Below are positions 1 through 11,000 of a DNA stretch of 64,000 bases, piece after piece. The DNA lies in assembly GCA_914767885.1 (NCBI GenBank), contig CAJZBQ010000014.1, positions 744,001 to 808,000 on the forward strand, written 5' to 3'. Position 1 is the first letter of the stretch; each line of letters starts with the position of its first letter. The DNA comes from Blepharisma stoltei (taxonomy: Eukaryota > Ciliophora > Heterotrichea > Heterotrichida > Blepharismidae). The notes under the pieces are model-generated. The model saw only the letters and a list, made by a program, of their open reading frames with translations. It was not told the origin of the DNA and searched no databases. Made by a program: the position numbers and the translations under genes.

Positions 1-108
1 GCTGAGAAAAATGATGAAATTGGAAGAGAAAATGAAAAACTCAATGATATTTATTATAGACAAATTGATTCTATTAGAAGGACATTAATGATTATGCTAT
101 CGAGATAA
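1..108 (+). CDS. C-terminal end of an unidentified protein (5' truncated by window edge)
   Basis: Frame 1 is open from base 1 and closes with TAA at 106-108. The 35 visible residues are charged and Asp/Glu/Lys/Asn-rich with heptad-like spacing, consistent with the end of a coiled coil followed by a basic tail (RRTLMIMLSR). Nothing upstream is visible, so the protein cannot be named. It is followed by about 170 bp of AT-rich DNA and then the large inverted-repeat element. Confidence 0.55.
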   Translation, partial: AEKNDEIGRENEKLNDIYYRQIDSIRRTLMIMLSR

Positions 109-280
109 TAATTAATTGAAATGAAATTTAATTTATTTTACTTTATCTTTAATGAATTTTTCTATCACATAAATATAGCTTAAACTATCGTTTTGACTTT
201 CTTTTCTAAAATTATAGAGGATGACAATGTTTCTTAGTTTTATGGAATTTTTATTAGCGTCATGATGGTAGCAATTGAAT

Positions 281-484
281 TTATATAGATTTTTCTCTTC
301 AATAGCGCGATAAGGTGCTTTCCCTGGTAGGACCAAAAGAACTTGGACAAATGAAGGTCTACTTTTCCTTTATCACTAGTGAGGCAAATAGGATAAATAA
401 TAATTTGGGCCTATTTCAATCTAGAGAGGTTTTAGAAATGCTATTGCCAAAGATACATTTTTGGTTCGTCAAATGGTTCTGACG
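281..484 (+). repeat. Left terminal inverted repeat of the 2.67 kb element
   Basis: Begins TATATAGATTTTTCTCTTC and matches the reverse complement of 2745-2950 with a few substitutions and small indels, which suggests an old insertion whose arms have diverged. Confidence 0.85.
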
Positions 485-504
485 TAAAATCACTTTAAAT
501 TTTT

Positions 505-1290
505 TCATAGGAACTCGCTTAATGATGGGTAACTTTTTGTTTGTTCGTTTAAGCCATTTTTTTTTATTTTAAAGTTAATAAAGAAAATCCAGATGCAAAC
601 ATAAGATCAATATCGAACAAATGAATTCAAGCAATTTCCATTAGTTAAATAAAAATTCATTCAAAATCATAAAGATTTGCATTTAAATCGCTTAAAAATT
701 CTTTATAGGAACTCGCTTAATGATGGGTAACTTTTTTATTGAAATTTAATAAAGAAAACCCAGATGTGATCTTTATATCGGTAGGATTCAAAAGAATTCA
801 AGAACTTTCCATTAATTAAATAAAAATTAAATTAAAATCATTGAGATCTGCATTTAAATCACTTAAAAATTCTTTATAGGAACTCGCTTAATGATGGGTA
901 ACTTTTTGTTTGTTCGTTTAAGCCATTTTTTTTATTTAAAAATTATGTTCGCTAAAGCCATTTTTTTAATAAAAATTTAATAAAAGAAAACCCAGATGCG
1001 ATCATTACATCGATAGGATGCAAAAGAATTCAAGAACTTTCCATTAGTTAAATAAAAATTCATTCACAATTATTAAGATCTGCAATTAAATCACTTAAAA
1101 ACTTTTCATAGGAACTCGCTTAATGATGGGTAACTTTTTTATTGTTCGTTTAAGCAATTTTTTTTATTTAAAAAATTATGTTCGCTTAAGCAATTTGTTT
1201 TAATTAAAATTCAATAGATAGCTTTTTGTTATGTTCGTTTAAGTCATTATTTTCTATTTTATGTTTAATAAGGAACGTCAGATGCGATAA
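505..1290 (+). repeat. Direct array of four repeat units (forward arm)
   Basis: The core AGGAACTCGCTTAATGATGG followed by GTAACTTTTT recurs at about 509, 707, 878 and 1110 (spacing about 170-230 bp). Each is followed by TTTGTTCGTTTAAGCCATTTTT, an AATAAAGAAAA..CAGATG block and a CCATTAGTTAAATAAAAATT block. Units vary by point changes and indels. Confidence 0.85.
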
Positions 1291-2520
1291 TCATTAAAAA
1301 AATGGCTTAAGCGAACAAACAAAAAGTTACCCATCATTAAGCGAGTTCCTATAAAGAATTTTTAAGTGATTTAAATGCAGATCTCAATGATTTTTAATTT
1401 AATTTTTATTTAACTAATGGAAATTTCTTGATTTCATTTGTTCGATATTGATAATATATTGGCATCTACTTTTTCTTTATTAAGTTTTTATTAAAAAAAA
1501 TGGCTTAAGCGAACAAACAAAAAGTTACCCATCATTAAGCGAGTTCCTATAAGAGAATTTTTAAGTGATTTTACTACTGATCTTAATGAATTTAAATAAA
1601 TTTTTATTTAACTAATGGAAATTGCTTGAATTCATTTGTTCGATATTGATCTTATGTTTGCATCTGGATTTTCTTTATTAAATTTAAATTAAAAAAAATG
1701 GCTTAAGCGAACAATAAAAAAGTTACCCATCATTAAGCGAGTTCCTATAAAGAACTTTTAAGTGATTTAAATGCAGATCTCAATGATTTTAATTTAATTT
1801 TTATTTAACTAATGGAAATTTCTTGATTTTATTTGTTCGATATTGATCATATACTGGCATCAGCTTTTTTTCTATTATCCCTTGCATAAATTTCATTTTG
1901 CTTATTTATGGTAAATTGATTTTAAAATGTCAAAAATATTTTAACATACCATAGACTCAGTTTTATATATAATGACATGTCAAAATTTTTTTGACATTTT
2001 AAAATCAATTTACCATAAATAAGCAAAATAAAATATTAGCAATACATTATATTAAATTTTAATTTAAAAAAAATGGCTTGAACGAACAAACAAAAAGTTC
2101 CCATAATTAAGCGAGTTCCTATAAAGAATTTTTAAGCGATTTTACTACAGACCTTGATGATTTTGAATGAATTTTTTATTTAACTAATGGAAATTTCGTG
2201 AATTCTTTTGTATCAAATCGATGGGATGATAACATCTGCTTTTCTTTATTAAATTTAAATTAAAAAAAAATGGCTTAAGCGAACAAAAAAAAAAGTTACC
2301 TATCATTAAGCGAGTTCCTATGAAAAACTTTAAAGTGATTTAAATGCAGATCTTAATATTTTTGAATGAATTTTAATTTAACTAATGGAAATTTCTTGAT
2401 TTCATTTGTTCGATATGATCTTATGTATTCATCTGGGTTTTCTTTATTAAATTTAAATTTCTAACAATAAAAAAGTTACCCATCATTAAGCGAGTTCCTA
2501 TGAAAATTTTTTAAGTGATT
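1290..2520 (-). repeat. Inverted array of six repeat units (reverse arm)
   Basis: The reverse complement of the same core (CATCATTAAGCGAGTTCCT) recurs at about 1337, 1535, 1732, 2107, 2306 and 2486. The two opposed arrays give the interior a second level of inverted symmetry around position 1290. Confidence 0.85.
1885..2035. repeat. Internal palindrome inside the reverse array
   Basis: TTGCTTATTTATGGTAAATT near 1897 and its reverse complement near 2010 flank paired TTAAAATGTCAAAA / TTTTGACATTTTAA segments around a short loop. It interrupts the regular spacing between the third and fourth reverse units and may be a separate small MITE nested in the array. Confidence 0.7.
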
Positions 2521-2950
2521 TAAATGCAAATCTCAATAATTGTGAATTAATTTTTATTTAACTAATGGAAAGTTCTTGAATTCTTTTGTATCGAATCGAT
2601 GTGATGATCACATCTGCTTTTTTCTTTATTAAATTTTTATTAATTATGACATTTTTAAAAATTTCTGATCATCTAATGATCAGAAAAATTAAAATAAAAG
2701 TAATTAGTCATTTTTTTATTTCAAGTGCTGGTCAGAATTGACTCGTCAGAACCATTTGACGAACCAAAAATTTATCTTTGGCAATAGCATTTCTAAAACC
2801 TCTCTAGACTGTATTGGGCCCAAATTATTATTTATCTTATGTGCCTCATTAGTGATAAAGGAAAAGCAGCCCTTCATTTGTCCAAGTTCTTTTGGTCCTA
2901 CCAGGGAAAGCACCTTATCGCGCTATTGAAGAGAAAACTCTATATATATA

Positions 2951-3721
2951 TTTTTGCATTTTTAAGAATCATAACTCTAAAAACTTCCATTATTGAGTAT
3001 AAATTGGATGTTTTTTAAAAAAAAATTAGTCACCTTTTAATTGGAACAGGATTTTTTGTTCAAATTTAAAATGGAGGAGTCAGCATTATATTTAACTTTT
3101 CTTTACACCCAAAATTGCAGATGATTTAGTTAGATATTCTTTTTCTTCTGTTGGAAATTAAGTTTCAGAACTTTTGCACCCTTCAGAGTCCATTTGGTTT
3201 AATATAATTAAATCATCCCCAAGTATGCATTCTACCAAAAGGTTTAGTCTTTTGAAAGTATTCATAAAAACTGACAAGAACCTCATTTGATATTTATAAA
3301 TATATCAACATTCTCGTTGAATCTTATAGGCTACCCAGATATATCTAATTTTAATTATATATATTTGGCATTGTATTATGATTTTAACTATTTTAATTAG
3401 AAAAATTAATTGATTTTTTTATTTTCATTTTAAAAATGTTATTGATATTAACTCATTAATTTATGTTTAGCAGCTTTAAGGGCTTAAAACAATTTTTTAG
3501 CATACAATTTTATTCTTTTAACGTTACACATCTTTTCTGCATTTATTACCTTTAAATTTTATTTAATTTTTTTCATTCATATAGTCATATTTATAAGACT
3601 AAAAAACGTATACCCTTTTTATAAAGAACAAAAACTACGCTAAGGTTAAACTTTTTCTTATTCACTATATTAATAGAAAAACATTAATCAGTATAAAAAT
3701 TTTATTCATTATAAAAGGGTA
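2951..3721. other. AT-rich intergenic DNA with a MITE end remnant
   Basis: No convincing frame. At 3030-3098 there is a hairpin, CACCTTTTAATTGGAACAGG paired with TTGTTCAAATTTAAAATGG and ending GGAGTCA. This is the hairpin-type end of the TTTAAATTGGAACA MITE family, without a recognisable partner end. Confidence 0.5.
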
Positions 3722-3954
3722 TATAGCGCTTTCCCGAGGATGGCGCGGAATGGCGCCATCCTCGGGAAAGCCAGGAAGGCATCCACACGGGAACTGGGAA
3801 TTCCACGTGTGGATGCCATTTTGACATGTGGAAGTTTGGATCCCACATGTCAAAAATGGCATCCACACGTGGAGCTCCCAGTTCCCGTGTGGATGCTTAG
3901 TTGACTTTTCCCGAGGATGGCGCCATTCCGCGCCATCCTCGGGAAAGCGCTATA
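3722..3954. mobile_element. GC-rich nested-palindrome MITE (copy 1)
   Basis: A 233 bp element whose ends are exact inverted repeats starting TATAGCGCTTTCCCGAGGAT. Each end is itself a perfect hairpin (CCCGAGGATGGCGC folding back on GCGCCATCCTCGGG). The middle is a second, longer imperfect palindrome built on GGCATCCACACG / CGTGTGGATGCC with a third hairpin at its centre. TA dinucleotides bound both ends. It sits 78 bp upstream of the ATG at 4032, not in coding DNA. The copy at 54191-54420 has a different sequence but the same design. Confidence 0.85.
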
Positions 3955-4031
3955 TTTTTTCTACATTGAAATGATTTCTCCTCCTAAATAATAACTATTT
4001 TAATATATTCATCACAAATTTTAATATAAAT

Positions 4032-6206
4032 ATGGGCTGCTGTTCTTCAAACAACGAGCAAGTTCGTACTCTTGAAAAAGAAATCGCTAATCTTAAAAGC
4101 GAAAAAAAAGACCTTAATGAAAAACTTAACACCACAAATTCCACAACAATTATTCATGAAAACGAGCCTTCAAGCGATGTCGTTCAATTAATCAGCTCTG
4201 AGCAAAATGAAGTTTCTCAAGTTTTACATATTTTGATCAATTACCTTGGAAATGCAGGACAAATGATCCATGAGATTGGGGTTAACTCAAAAATCAAAGA
4301 TCTTGAAAAGCAACAGGGGGTCGAAAAAATTAAGAAATACATGACTGTGAGGAAGGAAGAGACGAGTCTTGAGTTAAGACTTTGTGAAAATGTTAAGCAA
4401 GCTGCTGAAAGGCTAGAACAACTGGATAGCGAAAAAAGAGCAGATATTAATAGCAAAATTAATGAATTAGAAAGCTTAATTCCTGAAAGTTCCAATTCAA
4501 AGCCTTTTCTGGATGCAATTAAGAAAAAATCAGATGAATATGGTGGGAAAAAAGATTTAAATATTGTCAATGTGGCTACAAGGCTGCTAAATACGTTACA
4601 TTTAGAGCATGAGATTGTGGTGCTAAAAAATAATTTACCAAAAAATTATGATGAGGTTGAAGGAGAAGCTGTTAAAAATTTAAAGCAAATCCAAGAAGAA
4701 TTGCTACAAGCTCTAAATGAGTCTTATTTAAACCTCAAAAAGATCAGCTTAGACCATGGCTCTCCAGATGATAATGCAAAGATAAATTCTATGAAAAATC
4801 TCACTGAGCCAGAGTTTTTCTCTGATTCTATCTTATCTGTTGCAAATTCACTATCAAATGGATTTAAAAATTTAATCTCAATAGAAAAAGAAAAAACAAG
4901 GATTTTGCAAGCGAATACAGTCGATAACGAAATTAATCAAATTGATGAAAAAATGAGCAAATACTTACTCACTCCCTCAGTTAACGACCAAAAATTTTTA
5001 GCTCATATTTTTTCAAAAATTGGAAATTAATTTATTTTTAAAATACAAGCTTTTTAAAATTAATTATCTTTCACTTATAAATAAAATATTTTTCAATAAA
5101 TAAATTTTATATTCGCCAAATTTTTGTTTGCTTAGAGGGATTTTCATTCAAAAAATAAGGATTTTCCAATAGTTTTGTTCTCTCACATAGAGAGGAGGAG
5201 TTAGAGCAGTCAAATTCTGCAAAAGAGAAGACCCTTTCAAGTTTACAAAGACATTTGGGAGGAGCTGAAAAAGTTGACGTTCAAAAAATAACAGATTTGT
5301 CAAAGCTTTTTAGCTCAGCCAAAGGAAATATCCATTCATCTTTACTAGGAGCTTTAGGGACTCTTAACCAAAAAAGTTTATTGAAGACTACTAGATCGCT
5401 TCGGTCAAAAATAGAAACAATAATAAGCCATTCAGAACAGCAGGATAAAGCGTTATTTAACTTAGCTGAGCAGGTTGCAGGCGTTCAAAATCATTTAGAT
5501 GATCTTGAAATCCAATTAGACGAATTTTTGAAGCAAGAGATGAGAGAGTTAACCAGAACTGTATCAGCAAATGATCAAGAATCAAGAGATTTATTGGACA
5601 AGCTTAAACCAGTGATTTTTGAAAGAAACTCCCAAGCTGAAACTGCTATGAATATAGTCGACCATCTTGGTGTAATCTTCAATATTCTATACTTTATTAT
5701 ATTGCTTATTATAAGACAAAGCGCAAATTTTTTTTTATCAAAAAAAATATCACTATCATATCTAGCCAATAAAGTATAAATTTAAAGGTTCCCATAAAAT
5801 TGAGCAAACTAGAGAGAAAATTCGAGAATACAATAAAGATGAAATTAATCGCGTAAAATCAGAAATGCAAGAAAAAATTAACCAATTAGAAGATAGAAAA
5901 TCCCAGCTCGAAACTGAAAATGAAAGAATTGAAGCTCAAATAAAAATACTGCAAGCAAGCATACAAGCTGATGCCGAAATTGTTAACAATTTGAGCCAAA
6001 GTTCGTCAAGCAAAGAAATGGAAATGAGCAACTTGAAAAATCAAGTCACAAGCTTAACCGAAGAAATTTCAAATTTAAAGGAAGAACTGGATAAGGCTCA
6101 AGATGAAATATCAGACATGAGGAAGGAAAATAGGACTTTGAAAAAGTCTATAAGAGAAAAAGAAAACGAAATTAGAGAGCTTAATGAAAAGGTTGGAGCA
6201 GCTTAG
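4032..6206 (+). CDS. N-terminally lipidated coiled-coil protein, 617 aa after IES removal
   Basis: Starts MGCCSS, a textbook N-myristoylation signal (Gly2) with two adjacent Cys suited to palmitoylation, so membrane attachment is expected. The rest is Glu/Lys/Gln-rich heptad sequence with no other domain I recognise. The reading frame as it stands hits TAA at 5028. Removing the TA-bounded segments 4966-5203 and 5690-5776 joins three open blocks (ending ..EKMSKY, then LEQSNSAKEK.., then KFKGSHKIEQ..) into one frame ending in TAG at 6204, exactly 618 codons. Residues after MSKYL in the uninterrupted ORF are therefore IES read-through. Function unknown; a scaffold or membrane-skeleton role is only a guess. 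Confidence 0.75.
4966..5203 (-). mobile_element. Diverged family-1 MITE-type IES in the coiled-coil gene
   Basis: TA at 4966-4967 and 5202-5203 are both in codon phase 2-3. The reverse complement of the right end reads TAACTCC, then TGTGAGAGAACAAAACTATTGG, then a second GCAAACAAAAATTT block, matching the duplicated end of other family-1 elements. Excision removes 236 bp including the TAA at 5028. Confidence 0.75.
5690..5776. other. Short IES, 85 bp removed
   Basis: Perfect terminal inverted repeat TACTTTATT / AATAAAGTA, extending to 11 bp with the flanking TA. Excision fuses ..NILY to KFKGSHKIEQ and bypasses the TAA at 5777-5779. Confidence 0.8.
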
Positions 6207-6914
6207 AATTTTTTAATTTTCAAATAACTTTCAATTGATTAAAGCAGGGAGCGGAATTTTTAAAATAATATTACATGTATCGATAATAGAATCTCTATTG
6301 AAAATTTGCTAATATATATGATTTCACTGTTCAGCTTATAGAATAGATTGGTTTCAGAGCTACAATCAAAAGATCTTCTTTTTGGTACAGTTCTTTATAT
6401 TGATCCTTTAAAGATGGTGGCAGAACCGTCAAACTAGTTAGACCAAGTATGATGGAACTTTTAGAAAAAATTGATAAAATATTTACTTAAATTATTTATC
6501 TAAAATAATATCCTGGATATTTTCGAAGACGATTAAAATTTAATCTAAATTGATAATATTTGTTTGGCATAATTATTAAATTTTCAGGAGTTATCAAGAA
6601 CTAAATTTAAGTATTAATTAAATATATAAATCAAGTGTGCAAAACAAATTCTGCCAAATTTATGTTTTAAATAAATAAGCATAAATAAATATGGATTTAT
6701 TATTTTAATATGACGATTTCTTATCTCTTTGCTTATGGCGGGAAAATCCTAATAAACTCTCCACTTTTCCTCTCTATCTTCAAATTGCTTCAAATACCTT
6801 CTGAAATTGAATTTCCTTCTCAATTTCCCCATTATCTCTATCTTTCTCTCCCCCTTCCCTTAATCCTTTTTCATTTTCTATTAATTCATAATAGAAAATA
6901 ATTGAATTGGCGCA
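6207..6914. other. Intergenic, AT-rich
   Basis: No supported gene. The stretch before 6915 is pyrimidine-rich (many TTTCCTCTC runs). A 63-codon ORF at 6710 is low-complexity and not supported. Confidence 0.5.
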
Positions 6915-8346
6915 ATGTATCAACCCCATTCAAAAGATTATGCAGTACTCACCTCTGCTCGCCCCCAGACCCAGACTGTTTCCTCACACTATCAAAATGA
7001 AAACAATTTTAAAGGTTGCTCATCCCTTTATAAAGACTCTTGTGATACAAAAAATTCAATTGCTTCAGAAATTGACCTTGAATGCCATGATACTTTAGAC
7101 TCTGCATCTGCTGATCTTGAGATGTCCCCTCCTATTTGAAAGCCAAAAGATGATGATTTCCTTCAAATTGTCAAAGAAAAGCAAAACAGTTATATGCCGA
7201 ATCCTAATTTTATGGAATACAATCAGCCATATATAAATCCGATTATGAGGACAATACTTTTTGATTGGATGATTGAGGTTACCAGCGAGTTCTTAATGAA
7301 GCGGGAAAGTGTGTATTTAGCAATGAATTATGTGGATAGACTCTCATCAATTGTCCCTAATATAAAAAAAGAAGAATACCAGCTTGTTGGAGTAACCGCA
7401 CTATATATAGCTTCAAAACTTGATGAAATTTACCAGCCAAAAATCAGTGACTTCGAAAGAGCAGCCGCAATGGGATATTCTGTAGCAAGCATAAAAATAA
7501 TGGAAAAAGCTATGCTTAAACATCTAGGATGGAAAATTCTTCCAATTACCACTTATAATATTTTGAATTGACTATTAAACCAGTGAGACTCATATATTAC
7601 TTATCATTTTGGAAGCCAAGTTTACAATAATCCTATATACATAAAATGGGGGGTGACGCATGATCACCCTCCCCGTGGCGGGTGTCTTTATGCGTATCCG
7701 GATGTGGTTTTTGGTGCCAAGGGTTGTGTTAACCTTGAAGCGAGTGACCTAGATAGCTAATGTACACTATCATTTAATCTATAATCCTAATGATTTTAAA
7801 AATTTACCAAATGATGAAAAAATTAAAGTGCAAAAAAAATATGAAGAAAGGTTCATTACTTTCAAGCAAGCAAATAATCAGTCTTATATGAGGTTCCGAG
7901 ATATAATTCATGTCCTAGACGCTTCGTTTTTGGATCAGCGAACATTAAGGTTCCCTCCAAGAATTATTGCTGGGAGTTTATTTTATTTAATGACTTCAAA
8001 ATTCTTCAAAAATTCCAAATATGCTCTTTTCCTTCACAATACCATGTTCCAGGACCAAGATTGTCTCCAGCTTGAGTTTGAATTTGCTTGTAGAGCTCAA
8101 CAATTTATTGCAACTTTTCTGTCGAGTACCTTGGAAATTGATAATTTGGAAGAAATTTATGATTCTGCAACCTTTTTAATGCAGTATGCAGAAATTGATT
8201 TTACGTACGAGCTACCAATGGTTTGCAAGTTGCAGTCAAAAGAAAGGATTGAGCAACACTATGAAGAGTTTTTGACGTATCAAACACATAACCCAGCTCA
8301 TAAAGATTTTGTGGAAAATAGAATGAAATGTATGAGGCAAAACTAA
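6915..8346 (+). CDS. Cyclin (A/B/E-type cyclin box), 429 aa after IES removal
   Basis: After a non-conserved 80-residue N-terminus comes a cyclin box: MRTILFDWMIEV, VYLAMNYVDR, QLVGVTALYIASKLDEIY and AMLKHLGWKILPITTYNIL, all hallmarks of mitotic or G1/S cyclins that bind a cyclin-dependent kinase. The C-terminal half (7828 on) continues as a second helical domain. TGA codons at 7137, 7569 and 7584 must be Trp, giving LNWLLNQWDSY. Between the halves a 142-bp GC-rich TA-bounded insert (7638-7781) carries stops; its removal gives 430 codons ending TAA. The exact cyclin class is not resolvable by eye. Confidence 0.85.
7638..7781. other. IES in the cyclin gene, 142 bp removed
   Basis: Ends TACATAAAATG and, on the reverse complement, TAGATTAAATG (9 of 11 matching); both TAs are in codon phase 1-2. 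Unusually GC-rich for this DNA, with a GGGTGACGC..ATCACCC fold. Nested TATA sequences leave a few bases of boundary ambiguity. Confidence 0.7.
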
Positions 8347-8802
8347 ACAAAATTAAAACGTGCTAAAATATTTGGCAGTCCTAGAGCCTGAATTTTTAGT
8401 AATGAAATAATTTATTTCAAATTTTATGAATGCTTTCAAGTGTTTTTATTAGAATATATACTTTATGCTAAAGTAATGCTTATTATAAGCAGTATAACAT
8501 TTTCACATAATTTATAACAACTCTGATTTGAAATATGCCGAAAATTTATTAGGAGAATTCCTCAACCATATAAAGTTTTCACAATATTCTATCTTTCCTT
8601 TATTATTATAATTATCACTCAAATACAAATTATTTATAATCTAATTAGCATCTAAACGAAGCTTATCAGTCTTACAGTCAATAATTATAAAAATCTTTTA
8701 TACATTACCCCACCTACTCTTTCTATCAGTTACAAAAAAACAATTTACTCTAAAATAACTCTCAAAATTATTCAAAAATTTCTTATTGTTAGTTATAGTT
8801 AA
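8347..8802. other. Intergenic, AT-rich
   Basis: Convergent 3' ends of the cyclin gene and the gene at 8803. Nothing else recognised. Confidence 0.5.
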
Positions 8803-9264
8803 TTAGATTGACAATCTTTTTCTTTTTATTTGTCCAAAAATTTCTCTTGGAAACCTTCTAACCTTTTTGGGTTGATCTACAGTCCACCTTTCAAGTGGTC
8901 TAAAGGTAACATTAAAAGGCGTTTGGTATCCATTGCCCATAAATGTAGGAGTTTTAGCGTCTAAAATTAAACTTTCGCTTTCTTTGATAGTAATCGATGG
9001 GAAAAACCCAGTTTTTATAGGTATCATAGATGAATTAAATGATTTTTCACGATGCTTTTTTGATAATTCACTGATTAGTGAATCATTGTGATGCTTCCCT
9101 TTACCGGAGCTTAAACTTAAAATCCTAGAGGGGTCTGTAAATGATTTATATCTTCGATTGCTGCTTATTTTTATAGTTGGTCGTAGATGTGATTTTATAG
9201 GAGTTATTAATGCTGAAAACTCTGAATCTTGATTGTTTAATACGCTGCTCATTTCCATTACCAA
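8803..9264 (-). CDS. Hypothetical protein, 153 aa
   Basis: Open frame with MVMEMSS at the start; the second or third Met may be the true start. The product is Ser/Lys/Arg-rich with a basic C-terminus (KKVRRFPREIFGQIKRKR), no signal peptide and no membrane segment. The composition suggests a disordered, possibly phosphorylated protein. No homologue recognised. Confidence 0.5.
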   Translation of the reverse strand: MVMEMSSVLNNQDSEFSALITPIKSHLRPTIKISSNRRYKSFTDPSRILSLSSGKGKHHNDSLISELSKKHREKSFNSSMIPIKTGFFPSITIKESESLILDAKTPTFMGNGYQTPFNVTFRPLERWTVDQPKKVRRFPREIFGQIKRKRLSI

Positions 9265-9491
9265 TCAAAATGGTGCCGCAAAGTAATATTATTTCTAAAT
9301 GAAAAAATGCTAGATATTATTGCATTATTTTTTATTTTATCTAGTAGAAAAGGGGCTTGAAAATAAAAATCTGTGATTAATTATCTTCTAGGTCATATTA
9401 ATTATCTGTGAGTTATTTAAACTTCATTATATTTTTGGGAATTTAGTTACTGAATTTTTTATTTAAGAAAATAATTTTTTGATTTAAATAT

Positions 9492-10914
9492 TTATGGAGA
9501 CCCTGAGTAGTCGCCTTTATCCGAAACAATCACATCTTCATTTATAAAAGAAGATCCATCACCCATTTCCCAGAATCTTTTAATTGTTTTTATGAGCTTA
9601 TCATCTTCAATATCTGTTGTAATGTCACATGTTAATTTTAGTGCCCCATCTATTCAGCTGCCAACTTCCCAGTTATTTTTTATTCCTCCACTTGGGACTT
9701 CTACATTAAGATTGAGATTATATGGCCATAAGCGGATCTCCACTTGACGAATTGCCTTGGCTCCAGGAAAGGCAGCCTACGTTGGGTGCATATGCATCAG
9801 AGTACCAACGTTGTATGACCCTACCAAAATTGCATACTTCAAAAAAGTGCAGAGTCCCTATTTTTAGCTTCATCAGAATTTGCCCAACCTACTCCATCGG
9901 AAGCGCTCCTCAAAGACCAATTTCCGTCAACGCCACCATTTTATTCCTTTTCTACATTAGGCATTTGAGGATTGTCTATAAAATCTCCAGCGAGCAATAT
10001 CACTGTAACTGATTTGGTATTGTCATGAGGCCCACATCCTATCCCGATTTTTTTAAAATTTCCACTAAGAAAATTGATGCGATGCTCTCTTGATTCAATG
10101 CCATCGTCAACTAGAAAGCTGTGAATTACTTCATATCCAGTTAAGCTTCCATAATCTAACTCCCCCCTCCGTGAGTGAACAAAACCATTAGAAAAATCGC
10201 TATTTTTTGCCCAAAAACCCACCCTCCGCGAGTGAACAAAAAATTTTTTTAATAGAAAAAAAATTTTTATGGAAAAAAAATTTGATATATAAATGATAAT
10301 TATTATAATGAAATCTAGAGCTAATTCTTTTTAATTTCAAACGAATTGCTTTTTAAAACATAAATTTTATAAATTAAATTAATATTTGCTTTCCAATTTT
10401 TGCGAATTAGATTTTTTTTAATTTCGAAAAAAAATATTTTTTACAAAATTTATATATAAATGTTTTTAAAAAAAAAAAATTAACCGCCCTCCGTGAGTGA
10501 ACAAAATTTTTTTGTTCACTCACGGAGGGGGGGGAGTAAGGCTTCTGTCACACATTCAGACCATTTACCAAATGGGTCCAAACGATCACTTAAACTATTT
10601 GATGAAGGTGTAAAATGGCCTATAATATTTTGGTTCCATGAGAAGTTTGCCCAGGATTGTGCAGCTTTTGAGAGACCAAGGCTAATTTTGAGAGGTTTGA
10701 CTGGGCGGCTTCTTCTAAGAGTTTCAATCAACTCATTGGCTGGCCCTTTTCCTTCTTTTGTAATAACAGGGACGTCTCCTTCTCTATGGTATAAATTATG
10801 AGTTTTATAATTTTCTAAATTACCCTCTACTATTTCTGCAAACCGGCTTGGGTTAGTTCTGGCTAAGTTGATATATTCGAAAGCATCACTTATAATTTTT
10901 TCAAAGTTTTCCAT
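9492..10914 (-). CDS. CAP/SCP (PR-1-like) domain protein interrupted by two IESs
   Basis: Residues from MENFEKIISDAFEYINLARTNP fit the start of a CAP domain. After removing IES 10157-10538 the frame reads WSECVTEALDYGSLTGYEV then DDGIESREHRINFLSGNFKKIGIGCG, the conserved CAP/SCP core (the H of REHR and the GIGCG block). There is no obvious signal peptide, so a cytoplasmic form is possible. The frame meets TAA at 9941-9943 (197 aa). Downstream the same frame stays open (GNWSLRSASDGVGWANSDEA..), contains a second IES (9721-9823) and ends at 9492, making 314 codons. The TAA is therefore a true stop with a decayed tail, a mutation, or part of an unrecognised short IES. Confidence 0.7.
9721..9823. 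other. Short IES, 101 bp removed
   Basis: Ends TATGGCCATA and TAGGGTCATA (8 of 10 matching as inverted repeat). Removal joins SMQFW to YNLNLNVEV in frame on the minus strand and removes TAG and frameshifts. Confidence 0.7.
9941..9943 (-). other. In-frame TAA inside the CAP gene
   Basis: Codon GAA-TAA-AAT interrupts an otherwise continuous frame at the end of the CAP domain. One possible 87-bp TA-TA pair around it keeps frame but has only weak end similarity. Confidence 0.5.
10157..10538 (+). mobile_element. Family-1 MITE-type IES in the CAP gene, 380 bp removed
   Basis: Left end TAACTCCCCCCTCCGTGAGT..GAACAAAA, followed about 60 bp later by a second direct copy (CCCTCCGCGAGTGAACAAAA). The right end is a near-perfect hairpin CCCTCCGTGAGTGAACAAAA / TTTTGTTCACTCACGGAGGG then GGGGAGTAA. 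TA-to-TA removal restores VTEALDYGSL with no extra residue. Confidence 0.9.
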
Positions 10915-11000
10915 GTTTTATATTGTTTATCTATTTAATAATTATAAATAACCTTTCTCTATTACTAGCATATTTTTGATGTTTTTAAAAAAATTTAGTA

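Larger units (their letters stand above)
281..2950. mobile_element. 2.67 kb repeat element with ~200 bp terminal inverted repeats
   Basis: The left arm (281-484) and right arm (2745-2950) are imperfect reverse complements. Both carry GCGCGATAAGGTGC, a GGTAGGACCAAAAGAACTTG block and a TCAAATGGTTCTGACG block. Between them lie ten copies of one repeat unit in two opposed arrays and a central palindrome. No transposase or other long frame is visible, so it looks non-autonomous. Both ends sit in TATATA-type sequence, compatible with a TA-bounded germline-limited element. It lies between genes, so excision cannot be tested from reading frames. Confidence 0.8.

Noticed and set aside
505-2520. Regularly spaced repeats that could suggest a CRISPR array
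   Set aside because: Units are about 170-230 bp apart, occur in both orientations, include conserved 'spacer' sequence and lie in a eukaryotic AT-rich genome without cas genes.
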